Below are positions 1 through 14,000 of a DNA stretch of 64,000 nt, one piece after another; position 1 is the stretch's first letter, and the number at the start of each line of letters is the position of its first letter. The DNA comes from Chrysomallon squamiferum (taxonomy: Eukaryota; Mollusca; Gastropoda; Neomphalida; Peltospiridae): assembly GCA_012295275.1 (NCBI GenBank), contig CM022665.1, positions 5,996,901 through 6,060,900 of the forward strand. The letters are read 5' to 3'. Under the pieces are notes generated by a model. That model did not search any database and was not told where the DNA came from. It worked only from the letters and a program-made list of their open reading frames with translations. The position numbers were made by a program, and so were the translations under genes.

Positions 1-1677
1 CCACCGACGTGATGAACATGCACATCTGCATCACTATGCACTGAACCCAATTTTTAACCATCTGTCCAAACATTTTCTGAAGGTAAATCTTTCTCATTTG
101 TACATGTTTTGTTGTTTCTTTGTTCTCACAAATTTTCAAAAATATAACACAGTTGCAGCCTATCAAATTGCAAAACTTTTTATCTTGGGTTAGTCTTCAA
201 AAGAAAATCAATATTTATTCATTGTTAACAAATGATTCAGATCTTTGTACAAATATTTTTAACTGGTAAAAGTTAATAACTTGTTATCAGTACTAAAATA
301 AACAATCGGATAATATTTAACAACCTATTTTTCATGACAAATAACAAAGATCAGCAATTTTTTATTTATTTAACTAAATCCAGTAGTTGCTATACTCTGT
401 ATCTGCATTTTAATGTGAATGTAAACAGTATTTAAATCAGTATTCAAAATGCTGCACAGAACATAATTATTTCTCGTATCATTTATATTTAATTTTGTAA
501 ACTGATGATTGTTATGTTTATCTTTGCACATTTCAGGAAATTCTTCGTTTAGGACACAAGACTTGTTTGTATTACCCACTCTATCCATCCTATACAAGTA
601 AAGAGGTAACACATTTTCAAAAATCTACATTTATGTAGCAAACATATTAAAAATATAGATTTTGGGGTAATATGTATAGGCTTTGCAGAAGAATTTTATT
701 AATTTAATATCATTTCAGTTGCAGTTTCTAGACTGTTAATGTGTTATATTCTGATGATGGCACCATTCTTGATAAATAACAAACTTTAAATTAAAAAAAT
801 ACTTTATTTTCACAGATAGTGGAGAAACATTCTCTGGTTTGTTCTCTGAATAATCTAGTGCCAGTGAGAGCTCGGCGACAGATCCAGTACCCATTGAAGG
901 ATCTGGGAATCAATGCACCATCAGAGAGAGTTCTTAAAGAACATGAACCCTATGCACTTAACCACATCAACAGGAAACTTGCCTTGGAGCCAAAAGTATG
1001 TTTAGATATGTTTTTGTACTTATCAGTATATAATAAATAATTTAACTAATATTATGGTTTCTTTCTGGTTATTGTTCAAAATGGATTGTTATTTTATTTT
1101 GTTTTATTTTTTTAAAAGGTAACAATAAATGCTAGGATTGTGGTGATTGGTGCCTCTGACGTTGGGATATCATTTCTTGAATCTTTGGCTTACTGGTGAG
1201 TGTTATTATGACAAAATACAATGTAACAATTCTTATTCTAATACAGATCAAGTATCACTTACCCAAAATCCTTGGTGACATGACATAAATGTTCTGTATG
1301 GTATATTTGTAAATGAAACACCAAGTGAAATGTATAACAGAAATTAAATGTCAATAATTGTTGTTGCTTTATACAAAAAAAAAAAAGAAAAAATTGGTTT
1401 TCAGTTTTTCAGATTCAGGTAATAGGCTTTGACCAATATTTGCAGTTACTTGATAGTAATCACTAAAATTTAGTTTATATCACAGAACTGTAATATGATG
1501 AAATGGTTTATAATTTGTAATTAATTTTCAGTCCTCACCTGAGATTCAACAATCTCTCTCTGATTTCTCCACATGGAATGCCAGGAGAAATGCCTCCTGA
1601 TGAACTGCGGGAACAGATGATGTCATCCAGGTAATCTGGAATAAAACTAGTAACATATACATGCATGCACCCCCCTC

Positions 1678-1709
<32 letters not shown>

Positions 1710-3859
1710 TAATATATCTGTATCTGTCTACTATTTTTGAGTTACTTGAATATGTTAAATTTCAGTTAGTGAAACTAAAACTGGTAAGTATGACATTATA
1801 TTCTTTTGTCTTTCAGTCACTGTTACAGCCAGGATGAATATGCTAAGATTGCTCTGAGAACCTGGGTTAATGTTATTTATGGAAAGATGACAGCTATTGA
1901 CAGGTGTGTGAAAAACATTTATCATTAGTTTATACTGGTTTAAATAAATAAATAAATAAAAATAATAATAATTATTATTATTATTATTATTATCACCATC
2001 ATAATCTTGATAATTTCTAAAATTTTATAATCATTACACAATCTCACAAATGTTATTCTTTGTACTATAGTAACTATTAAAATATTATAAGGTAAAAATA
2101 ATACATGTAAAGATTTATTATGTTAATACAAACCCTCAAATGTTATATATGAACATTTGCAGGAAAAGAAAACAGGTTCTGGTGAATGATTCATTGATTG
2201 TTCCATACGATCATCTCATATTGTGCACTGGACAACAGTACCAGATTCCTGCTCCAACTGGGGCTGACCTCACAAAAACTGTCACCAATGATGAATTAAT
2301 AAACAGTCCATCATACAGTGGAGTTCCTCTTCAGAATCTGTTCTTGATTAATGACTCGTTTGATGCTGCAGTAGCTCTGTACAGGACTGAAAATGACCTC
2401 AGATCACCAGAGAGTAAGATTTTTATTTACCTAACTAATAAAATTACTTGGGGCAATTAACCAACTATTTGTAATTGATTTTTAAAAAATCCAACAGAAG
2501 GAGTAGCACATCTAATTGCAAGTAAAATATCATCAGATTTCAAATTGCACAGTCAGCTATATACTGGAGTTAAGAGCTTGGGGTGCATCATATGCAGACA
2601 GAAGTGATGCTACATTATTAACAGTCTTAAAACAATATTGATTAATAACAGAAACTAACCTTCAGTTCCATTAATGTGTAGTGTTTGTGTGGAACATGTG
2701 GATGCATACAAACACTACACATTCATTTATAATATCAAAGAAAAACACGCCATAATTATGCCTAAAGTTTAAAAAATATTAATGAGATTTTTTGACAGAC
2801 ATGATGTGAGATATTTATAGACATGTTAAAAAGGCTAATGTTATGAACTGTTTTACAGAGAAAGCTATTATCTATGGTTCAACTCTTGATGCTTACACCT
2901 GCATTCAGGCTCTCTTGTCACTGGGTTTGCCAACCAGTCAGATCACATGGGTCCAGCCACCACTGATTTATAAGGTAAGATTGTATTCTTCTTTTTGTTC
3001 ACTCTCTGTCTCCAAAATATTTTTAAAACATCAGATTAGTTTTCAAAATTTTACAAGTAAATATTACTTGACCTACCAACTTCAAAAAGTACATACCATA
3101 AATATTTATTTTGAAATATCAGTAACTTTTGTACTCAGTCAGGCAGGACTTTTAACCCTACTATGTACAGAATTTAAGCTTGATCACTGTGTTTTTTAAT
3201 TTCATCTAAATACTTAACATATTGTTATGGATAAGAAAATATAAGGACTGTTTATACTGACATCTCTTTTCTCCCAGGACTTGTACAATTCTGATTAACA
3301 TCACTGTATAAATATGTGTTGTTTTAATAACTAGAATTTTTGCTACTTTATTACAGTGGTAAATTGTATTATAGATATTTGTCTTTATAAAAACATTACT
3401 AATAAATGTTTCTTTTGGTCTGTTTGAATTTCATTGAGTATAATGTGAAATCTCAGGGAGTTGAATTTGGTTATTTACCCTTGTTTTTGCAGACAACTTG
3501 TATCAACAACCCACCAGTGGAGGAGTGTGTATACCAGGCTGTGGTTAACACTGGCATCAAAATCTACAGTGGATACATCCTGGCACAGTACAATGATGGT
3601 AATGATGACAGTCCCGTCATCCATTCAGTGACATTCACATCTACCCGAGAGCCTCTGAAACTGGAGTGTGATGTAAGTGAAGCTCAGTGTATTTTTACCC
3701 CAGCATGACATATTTGAAAAAGAAAGATACTTCTGCTCAAATTTGTTTTTATTTTTATGTCATAACTGATCCAGAGCTTCAGAAAAAAAAATTGCCATCT
3801 TTGTAATGGATTTAACTTTTAAGATGAAATGAGTTTTATATTATAAATTAAAATTAAAA

Positions 3860-3893
<34 letters not shown>

Positions 3894-6800
3894 CTACTAA
3901 TAGAAAATTTGTTGATGATTACCCATTTGGTTTTGTATTCTATTCAACTAATTTAAATTTTTTTCATCAAATATTTTGTTAGTTTAATATATAATGGTGT
4001 GCGCGGATATATATTCATTCTCCTTGACATGAATAAATTATAAACTGCTTTTTGATCATTTACATAGCAATGAAAAATTTTGTTTCCTAATAAACTAAAT
4101 AGGTTTCAGCAGCTAATATTACAGTGATAAACTCTGCTGATCAATATTTCTACCTAATTGTGTCATTTTAAATAATTATATTGAAATTAATAATTTTATT
4201 TGCAGGCAGTTTTTGCATTTTATCTGAAGGGAGTGGATAATGATGCTTTCAAAGGTAACACATTTTTTAGCATAAATAAAAACAATTCTGAATCAAAAAC
4301 ATCTATATCTCAACAACAAAGAAAATTTAAATGTTACACTAAATATTAATTTGAAACATTTTTAGGAAAAATGCATCAGGTTGGTAAACCTTTTTTTATC
4401 CATGGAAAAATTAACTGAGTCACTTTCTTCAATTAATCTTTTTTTTTTTTTTTTAATAATTGATCAGCATTTTCTTCTTCTTTTTCTTCCTCTTTTAAAC
4501 TGAAATATAAATAAACATTATAATAAAAAAAAAAATAAAATAAAATAAAATAAAAAAATTGAAAGAAAGAAAGAAAAGAAAATTTAATGTTTATTTTATC
4601 AAAAAAAAAGAAGAATTTTTGGGGGGTTTCACAGTTTGATCAATTTGATTTTTGTAATTTCAGCTATCAATGATGCCTGTCTGGTTTATGATGGTAAACT
4701 GGTGATAGATTCTTCGTTCCACACTAATGATGTGTCAATCCGAGGTGCTGGCACTTTGACTAAATTCAAACGTAAATACCATGCTGAACCATGGACCCAT
4801 GCAAACTTCAATTCCAAGGAGGTTGGAATAGCGGTTAGTTGATTTATGTTATATTTTCTGAATTCCATACTTTTAGATCAATCTTAATCTTATCTTCAGC
4901 TGTTTACAGATAGGTGGTTTTAACAGCCTGTAGTCAAATTACTAAAGGTATTTAGAATTCTATTCTGACAGTTTCCAAGCCTTCCCAGGTTATCAGTTCT
5001 TCCAGACAAAAAGAGGTCATATCATAATAATTGAACAGTACATTTCTAAAATAAAAAAATATACTTCCATGCACTGCTAGAAAGTTTAATTAAACAAATA
5101 TTAAATGAAATAAATTAATATAGATGATAAAATAAAATCAGATTGTTAATAAAACATTAATTTCAAGTGCCCAGTACTAAAACTAACCAGTCCAAAAAAA
5201 AAAAAAAGTTATACAAAATTGATCATATACCTGTATTTACAATATACATATATTTGTAATTTTCTTGAATTATTGTTGCTGAAAAGATGAATAGATAATC
5301 TAAAGTTTTGTTATGAAATCTCACAGAAGTCTGAGCTGCTGCTATATGTCTGATTGGATCTTTCTGTTTACCAATCATAGTTTATTACCATTTCAAACAG
5401 ACAAAAATCAGATTAATCAAAGATTTATTTGGATCATTCTTTTAACTGCTTTAAAATGATCAAGTGTCAATAAATTAATGAAATGGAATAGATATTAGAA
5501 TATAACTGGAATGCAACTTTCATTATCTATTAAAATGACAGGCAGATTTTAACCAATTTTCAATGTTAATGTGATTTAATTGATTTTGAAATGTTATAAT
5601 TTTATATATTATTCAATAGACATCATCAAAGAAATGCCCTGAGATGGGCTTGTTTTTTGTCATTTGTTGTATCTAATAATAAAGTATATGATAAAATAAT
5701 ATTCTAAGAAAGAGGCATGTAAACTGACATTTTGCTTTTATTATATCAGTATTAAAATCGGTGATATGTTGTGGATATGGATGTTGTAATGATTTTCTTC
5801 AAGAGAATATTTTTTGTGTGGGTGGTTTTTTTTTTTTTTTTTTTTTTTTAGATTTTCTAACCTTTTCTGTATATAGAATAACATCATCGTAAAATTGAAA
5901 ATATCAGCCTCCCTGTAATCTTATGAGTTTTCTATTTTTTATTTTAATTTTATTATCATTCTTTATTATTAAACAAAACTAGTCAAAAGAAGGAAATCAT
6001 GTAGTGACTAGGAAATGAGTGTATACAGGCCTTTTAGACTATACTATCAAGGAGTTTCTTTTAATAATTAAAATGATTAAAAAGTATCTCTATGCATGGA
6101 TAACTGAATATGACAAATACTAGCATAGATAAAAAATTCATAATTTACTGTTAATGGAAGAAACAAAATAGAAACCATGTAATTATCATCAAAATCTCAT
6201 AAATCCATTTTATTTACTTTATATATGATGTATTCTTTGATGATAGTTGATTTAAAGTATTTGAATTGTCTTTTATCTCTATAACATGCTGTTTTCCATT
6301 TAGTATTCTTATTTTATAAACTCAATGTTTTACACTTTGAAAAATCAGTACATCAATGTTAATATCAAAAAAGAAAATAAACAATGTTTTCAACAGGTAA
6401 ATGCAATGCACACATTTAACTTTATTTGCTTTATTATTTTTAACAATAAAATTTCAGTTCTGTATATGTAACAAATAATAAAGGTTTGTGTACATTATAA
6501 TTTATAAAATATAGAAGACTATTAAAAAACAAAACAACATCCACAACAAACAAACAAACAAACAAACAAATCCAAAATAATAGGATTATTAAGATTATCA
6601 AGATTATCCAGGAGATAAACTTTTCTGAGTTCAATGCATAGGCAGTGTATGAATCTGTAAACATCATTAGCTACACAAGCATGAATGCAGAGTACATTAA
6701 CACATGTGCAAAAAACAACAGCATAAGTTTGTTTTGATTTTTGTTTATAACATTTACACTACAAAAATTTGGCCAGTGTTTTCAGTTCATATTATTTTTA

Positions 6801-8699
6801 TTTATCAGTTCATAAAGGCTGCCTTTTTATAAGTTCATAATTTTACTGATGTTTGAAGTAAAAGTAATAAAAGCAAAACTTGTTGGTTTAACAGTTCACT
6901 GAACAAAAGTTTAATTTTGAAATCCCAGAAAATGTATGTCTTTAGTTGTTTTTATTTTTATAATTTTTTACATCACGATGCTTAACTCATAAACAAAATT
7001 TCAAAGTAAATTGATATTTTTTTCAAAACCTTTCTTGTTGTGAGTTATCATCTGCTCTCCCTTTATTTGAATTAGCAAAATTCATTCCAGACCGATCTTC
7101 AATAGAGGAATTTTCATTTGCCTTGTAAAAACAAAGCATTTTCTTGAAAGCAAATTTGAACTGAGAATTGCCATAGGCATACAGAAATGGGTTGAAGAAT
7201 GAGTTAGCATGGCTGATCAAGATGGCTGCCAGTATTACAATGTAAGGTACAGGACACTTTGATCCACAGAAGAGGCTAACAGTGTTTAACAAGTTGATAG
7301 GCAGCCAGCACAATGCAAACAACCCTAGCACTGTAGCTAGAGACTTTGCAGCTTTTATATCTTTAACAAAAGTTTTCTTCTTCCTTCTGCCATCAGCAGA
7401 AATTTCCAAAGCTTCTATCTTGACCATTTGTTGTCGGACAATGATGTAAATATACATGTATATGCAAAACATGATGAAAAGTGGAACAAGGACACAACCA
7501 AAGAAAACAAAATAGACAAAGTATTTCATATCAATAACACTGGTGAAAGCACAGACAAGTCCTTTCGGTGGGCCTAGATTCCAACCATACATTGGAATGA
7601 GTCCCAGAATAATAACAACCAGCCAAGTTATTACCAGTATTATGACTGCTCTTTTAACAGTGAAATGTTTCTGGTAGAAAAATGGTTTGGCTATGGCCAC
7701 AAAGCGTTCTATAGCAACAGCTAAAAGGCTAAAAATGGAAATGTCTGTGAAGAGTATTAGGAGTGAATTTATGAAGACACATCCAAGAAAATTTCTTGGC
7801 AGCCCCATGAAGCTAAGAGCTGCCAGTGGTGCTACAATAATACCTACAAGAAGATCAGCCAGGGCAAGGCTGGCTATGAAACAGTTGGTGATGGTCTGTA
7901 AGGCATGGTTGTGGTAGATTGCTGTCAGAACCATTGCATTTCCAACAACTGACAACAAACCAATGATGGTTTCAAGAGCAATGTAGCTAGCAGAGATAGC
8001 ATCCATTTCTCTTTTAATAGTCTTTCTTCAGTATTTTTGTTAGCTTTTTTATTTTTCCCAGTATATTTTCAAAATAAAATATGAAACCAGTGTTTTCTTT
8101 AGATTAAAAACAAAGATTATTAAACATCAGGTATTTAGTCATAGTTCTTTGCTTTGCTTGATAAGAATTTGTTGTTAAAGTTACTTTTTCTCTTGAAATA
8201 TCTTCACAGTTTCTCATTGTTGTTTATCTCTGTGGAATTTATTTTCCATCATGTATCAAACTTGTCACCTGAAATAAATACACAAGCATCTTAACAGAAT
8301 AACACTAATAACTAACAACAGTTTGAAATATGCCTATTTTTTTACAAGTATTCTTATATGCTATATCTGTTACTGAATTATGAAAGAACAACAGTATTAT
8401 ACCATATAACAGAATGAGAAATTTTCTGAATAACTTTATAAATGTCAAGGATTCAAGTACTCTACATGTAAAATCATCTGTAATGGAAATAATTTCTAAT
8501 TTAGAGAATTGTGTTATTTAATTAAAATACTAACTTTTCATAGAAAATAAATTAATAATATGAAAGGAAGGGAGGGGAAAGAAAGAGCAAGAATAAGAGA
8601 GATTGTCAGAGGAATAAATCATAAAAATAAAAATAAATTATAGTAAGAAATGTATACAAAAGATATATTTAAATATAAATATTCTGAAATCAACTATAT

Positions 8700-8732
<33 letters not shown>

Positions 8733-11036
8733 ACATTTTTCAAAGTCATTTTTTCTTAAATGCAGGTGTTTAAGCAATCTAACTTATAATAATAGGCTTC
8801 ATAAATTTTTGATGATGGTTTCAGAAGTATACGTATTAAATTACAATGAGTAAATGAGTTTATAAATAGAAATGTGTCTAAAATTTATACAACAACAAAC
8901 AGAGCAATAATGTTTATACAGTAATATAAAAACCATTATCAGATTAGAATTTACTTAATTGGAATTCATTTACTATTGTTATTAACATCTTTTAACCTAA
9001 TTTTATTTTTCCCAAATGGGTTATTTTCAGAATATTGTTCATATGTCATATATTAACCAGATATGTATCAGTATTGTTTAAGTGGTCATTATCTTGGGTC
9101 ACATAAGTACATGCTTTTAGTATTTAATTATATATTTTTGTGTATGCTAATAACATCTAAATTATTAATAATGATTTTTTTTCCTCATATCTGGAAGACA
9201 TTAGATACACTAATTAACATTTATTGTTGTAACAGTGTGAGAAAAATATTTGAGTAAAGATTTCTGTGAAATATTAATCTTTATGCTGTAGTCATAATCT
9301 GTTTATCACTTACTGACAGCTTTGCTTGTTATGTGTCTTTAATACTTTACTTGATGCTGCAAGTTTTCAGAAGAAAATATTATTTATTTTATTAAATTTA
9401 TATGATTTTTGTGTGTGTGTGTGTGTGTGTGTAAATTAGAGATTTCATTTTACTTGCCTTTTTAAATTCATTTTTGGAATTTTATTTTATTTTATTTTTA
9501 ATTTTTTATTGTGGTTCATTTGTTTTGATAATTTATTGTTTTTAGCTGATTGCTTCATAATTCTGTAAACAGAAAATTTATATTGTCTTAAATACTTGTA
9601 CATGATTTTTAATCAGATTAAGTTAGATGGATATAATAAATTAATTTGGAAAAGGAGTTAAACATTTGTAGCTTTTATGTTTTAAAAACTAAGCATAATA
9701 AAAATGGTATCACCAAAGCAAATTTTATTATTGGACATTTCTTTACTGTTAAAGGAAGGACACATGCACATGCTCGCACATTTTTTTTTTTTAAATATTT
9801 AAAATTTATTTTTCTTTGCTTCTTTGGTCTATTCACTGTAGACTGAGTACACAGACCACATAATACACACTTACTTTATCTCAGTGATCTGTTTTACATT
9901 ACAGAAGAAATAAGTAAATCAATGGGTTAAATACATGATGTGCAATTAGAGAATAGATGAATTTCACATTTCTGTTGACACGCCAGCAAAAAACTGTGAT
10001 AAGTGCATCAGTATGTTCAATAGCAACCAAGTGTGATTGATTTTTTTCTTTTCTTTACTTGTTGTTAGACATCACTGAGTTTATTGAAAAGTTATGTAAA
10101 TCTTTTTATAATTTCATGTTGTTGTTTTTTAGGGGTTGTTTGTTGTTAGTTTATTTTTTCTTTTTTTTTTTTTTTTGTTGTTTAATTTATGTACTTTCAG
10201 GTATCTAAATAATTGAAAAGGCACCATTTAAAAAATATATATATATATTATCTTTATTATTACTTTAATATATTTATTTATTTTTAAAACTGTGCAGCTG
10301 TTAGACATCATGATTGAAACATTATTTAAATTTTTAACTAATTTTATTAAATCTGTTTAAAAAATGTATATATATATATATGTATATATTAGACATCGCC
10401 GTTAATTGAAAAGTTATGTTATTTCATTTTTTTTAAATTACCGTGTGTTAAACATCACAGAGGTGATTGAGAAGTTGTGTTAAAATGTATAATGTCAAAG
10501 TGTTTCAAGAACTGCTTCATTATGACAATCATAAAAACCACAACTAATTGCTTTTCTTTGTTATCAGTTTGTTTTGTACAGATTTAACGCATTATCTGGT
10601 TACCAAATTGTTATTGTTTGTGAAATATTAATTTAAAAAGTAAAATATAATAAATCTGAAATTTTCAAATAATATTAATCTAAAATGTAGTGTGGTAAGA
10701 AGAAGAAGAAGCAGAAAAAAACAACAAAAAAAACAACAAAAAAACAATCAGTATATAAAAAATTCCAAGAAAAACATAGATCAATTAATGTAATTATATT
10801 GCAAAAAAAGGTGCAACAAATAATTGTACCTTCTAAATGAAAAGTAACAAATTTGAAAAAAAAGAAAGAAAAAAGATATGGACAGATGTATTATTTTACT
10901 GAAGGCAAATTTTTCTATTCCAAATCATTTTTTTTTTTTTTTTTTTTTTAGTTACAATAAATCCAGGCTGACTAAGTTTCTTTTATTTATTTATTTATTT
11001 ATTTATTTTTTTATTTATTTAATTTTTTATTTGTTT

Positions 11037-11069
<33 letters not shown>

Positions 11070-14000
11070 ATTTTATTTTCTATTTGGTGATTTACTGACT
11101 GATAATTCACTACAATTACCTAATTTGACTTGTAGCTTGCCAGTGAAATGTTGAGGCTGTTTGATCCTACCGTTGAATGTAGACAGGCTCCACCAGAGGA
11201 AACACTCAACTTGATCCCTATCTACAGAAACCCTAAGATACAAGCAGCTTACCTCCCAGGTAAATCTCTCTTTTTAAGACTTTCTTTTACATTTCAGCAG
11301 GGTACCTTCTGTTTATCACCCTCTCCCTAAGCTTAAAGCCAACTCTTCCTTCTGGCAATTTCTGTTTTAAGTGTCATCTGTATTTTTCTTTAACCACTCA
11401 GTTTACAGTCATCTTTCCCATTAACCATATGTCAGAAATTATTTTTGAACACAACTCCATTTAGTTACCATAAAGTGCTCTACCACATCTCAAACATTCT
11501 GGGCAGACGCTAATAACTGCAAGCATTTATATATTTTATTATTAATTTGTTAATCGGTGCAAATCTAATACCGATTTTCACAGACATATACAGGTCAATA
11601 TTTATTTATCCTGTTTTAAAATACAGAAAATATCAATATAATATTTTTATTTATTTATTTATTTATTATTTTTGTTTATTAGATTTATTTAATACATATC
11701 ATGACACTGATACTGATCAACTTCAGACAAAATATATTTGATACTAATTAGATACATTACATTTTATTTTATTGTTCTTTTTGAAATGAATAATTATATT
11801 ATTCATAGAAAAAATTATTATATAACAGCAACACTTTATGAAAATTCATAAAGCAGTTTTGAAATTTCATTCTGAAATTTTTAAAGAGTAGTTACTGAAT
11901 TGAATTAACTAATATAAGTTGGAGAAAAAAAAGCAAAAGATAATAAAAAAATAATCCAAATGTAATCCAAATAAATAGAAGCATACATTTTATGTGTAAT
12001 TAATGTTATAAAAATTACTCATACCCTCTTATGATTACTGTCAGTTTAAATAAATATCTAAGGATAAAAAGTGTAAAATGTATTGGGAATAATAAATTAT
12101 ACTATTTAAAATTACTTACATAAACTTAGAAATGAATCAGAAAACTCCACTAAGTTTTGATTGGAGGCTCCATAAAGCTTACATCTCAAACAGAAGTGAT
12201 CAAAAGACTTTAAGCAGTAGGATTTATCAGCTCTCTTATGGGAATTATACAATCAATAAACTTCTCTGAGATGATCATTACTCAAATCAAACAGGGTTTT
12301 GTAGTTGTGGGATGTCCAGAACCAATCAACTCTTCATTACATCCATCCATTGATTTACTGATCTCTCTATAATAGAGATTACATTCAAAACATCAAAACC
12401 ATTTATACAGTGTCGTTTTACCACTGTCTGTTTAACATCCCTCTTTACCTATCCATCCGTCTATCTTAATATCTTAGTGCTGTTTATGATGAAAATCCTT
12501 ATAATTAAAGGAAAAGAGTGATTTTTGTTTATGTGAGTTCGCATAGCTATTTTGAAAAAGAAAAATTATTAACAGAACAGTTTATTTTCAATAAATGCTG
12601 TTATTTTCATTTTGAAGTGAATTTTGCTCATAAAAGATTTGAAAACTAATGTAAACTGATTATGTTGCAAACTAAAAGATGTATTATTATTATTATTATT
12701 ATTATTGTTGTTAGATTACTGCTTAAATAATAGTTTAGCCATTATCACACTTTGCTATCTGATAAATAAATTAGAGAATTAGTAGTGATGAGCCTTAATC
12801 CTAACTGTTTTAACAATCTGGCTAGTGATATTTCTTTTCCTCATTTTTAATCAGAGAATATTATTATGGTACATTGAATAATTATTAAATTAAAGTGGAA
12901 TGTTGAAAGTTTTGTCTAATAATATATCTCTTATCTGTTGTTGTACTAGCCTAAATGCAGTTAATATTTTCTATTGAAGTGTTGACATCATTTTATAAAC
13001 AGAAATATAAGTAAATAAATAAATAAATAAATAAAAATCATGTAACAGTAAGTAAAACATTGAAAACATTCACTGTATAAGATTAAAAAAGTGAAAATCT
13101 GCATGCATCAATTCTTACTATTTTATTACCATATTCTATTATTACAAAACACTGAAAGTCAGGTTCAGAGAAAGCAATTATTTGGAAGTATATAAAATAT
13201 ATGTAAGCTATCCATAGGAAGACTTTAATATGTACAAGATCAAAGACATTTATGAGTTCTTTGTTAGAGCTAAGCCAGATGTATTTAAATGAAAAAAAGA
13301 AAAATGTTGAATAGTTACTTGTATTCTTCAGTTTTGCTCTGTGTCTCATAAAGCTATTAAACATGAACACTGAAATCAGATATCCATTTATGACTTCACT
13401 TTTTCTTTTGAATCAAATAAAAGAGTAAATAATAATTTCTAAGAAGACTTTTTTAATACTGATCCATTATGTTTTACAGACAAGTTCATGGGCAATAATA
13501 AATTCAAAGTGAAATAAAATAATAAAAACAAAAATAAAACCAAAGTACAAAAGATATTAAACTTATGATTTTATTTTTTATATTATTAATTGCTCATTGG
13601 AAGATAATTTATAACAATTTAAAAACAGTGAATGTTTGTGTTCATAATACTAAACTTGTGTAAGAGAACCGTGATTATTTTGAAATATAAAGTATTTCTA
13701 CTGGGAATAAAAGAAAGTTGAAAAAGTGCAAATTCCACAGCTGCCAGTAAATACATATTAACCTATTTTCAAATTTTTCTATTAATTTTTTTTTTTTATT
13801 TCTTTTTTCTCTCTCTTGTAAAGAGGCTATTACTTTAAGCATGATTATATTTTTGCAATTTTATGATAATAAATTTCTTGTTTGAAATTATATTCGTCTT
13901 TGAAATTAAACTTGTTAATTGTCATCATCTGTTTGATGTTTGATCTGCTACTTATGGCATATATTCTTCTGGGAAACCTGCTGCAGTTTTCAATTGTATT

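Larger units (their letters stand above)
4834..11135. other. Largest CFAP61 intron, apart from the nested receptor
   Basis: This 6.3 kb intron has a GT start (GTTAGT) and an AG end (TTGTAG). Outside the receptor gene I find only AT-rich sequence, a T run at 5827-5849, a (GT)11 tract at 9411-9432, the TTAGACATC repeats and the (TTTA)n tract. I see no further exon. Confidence 0.7.
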
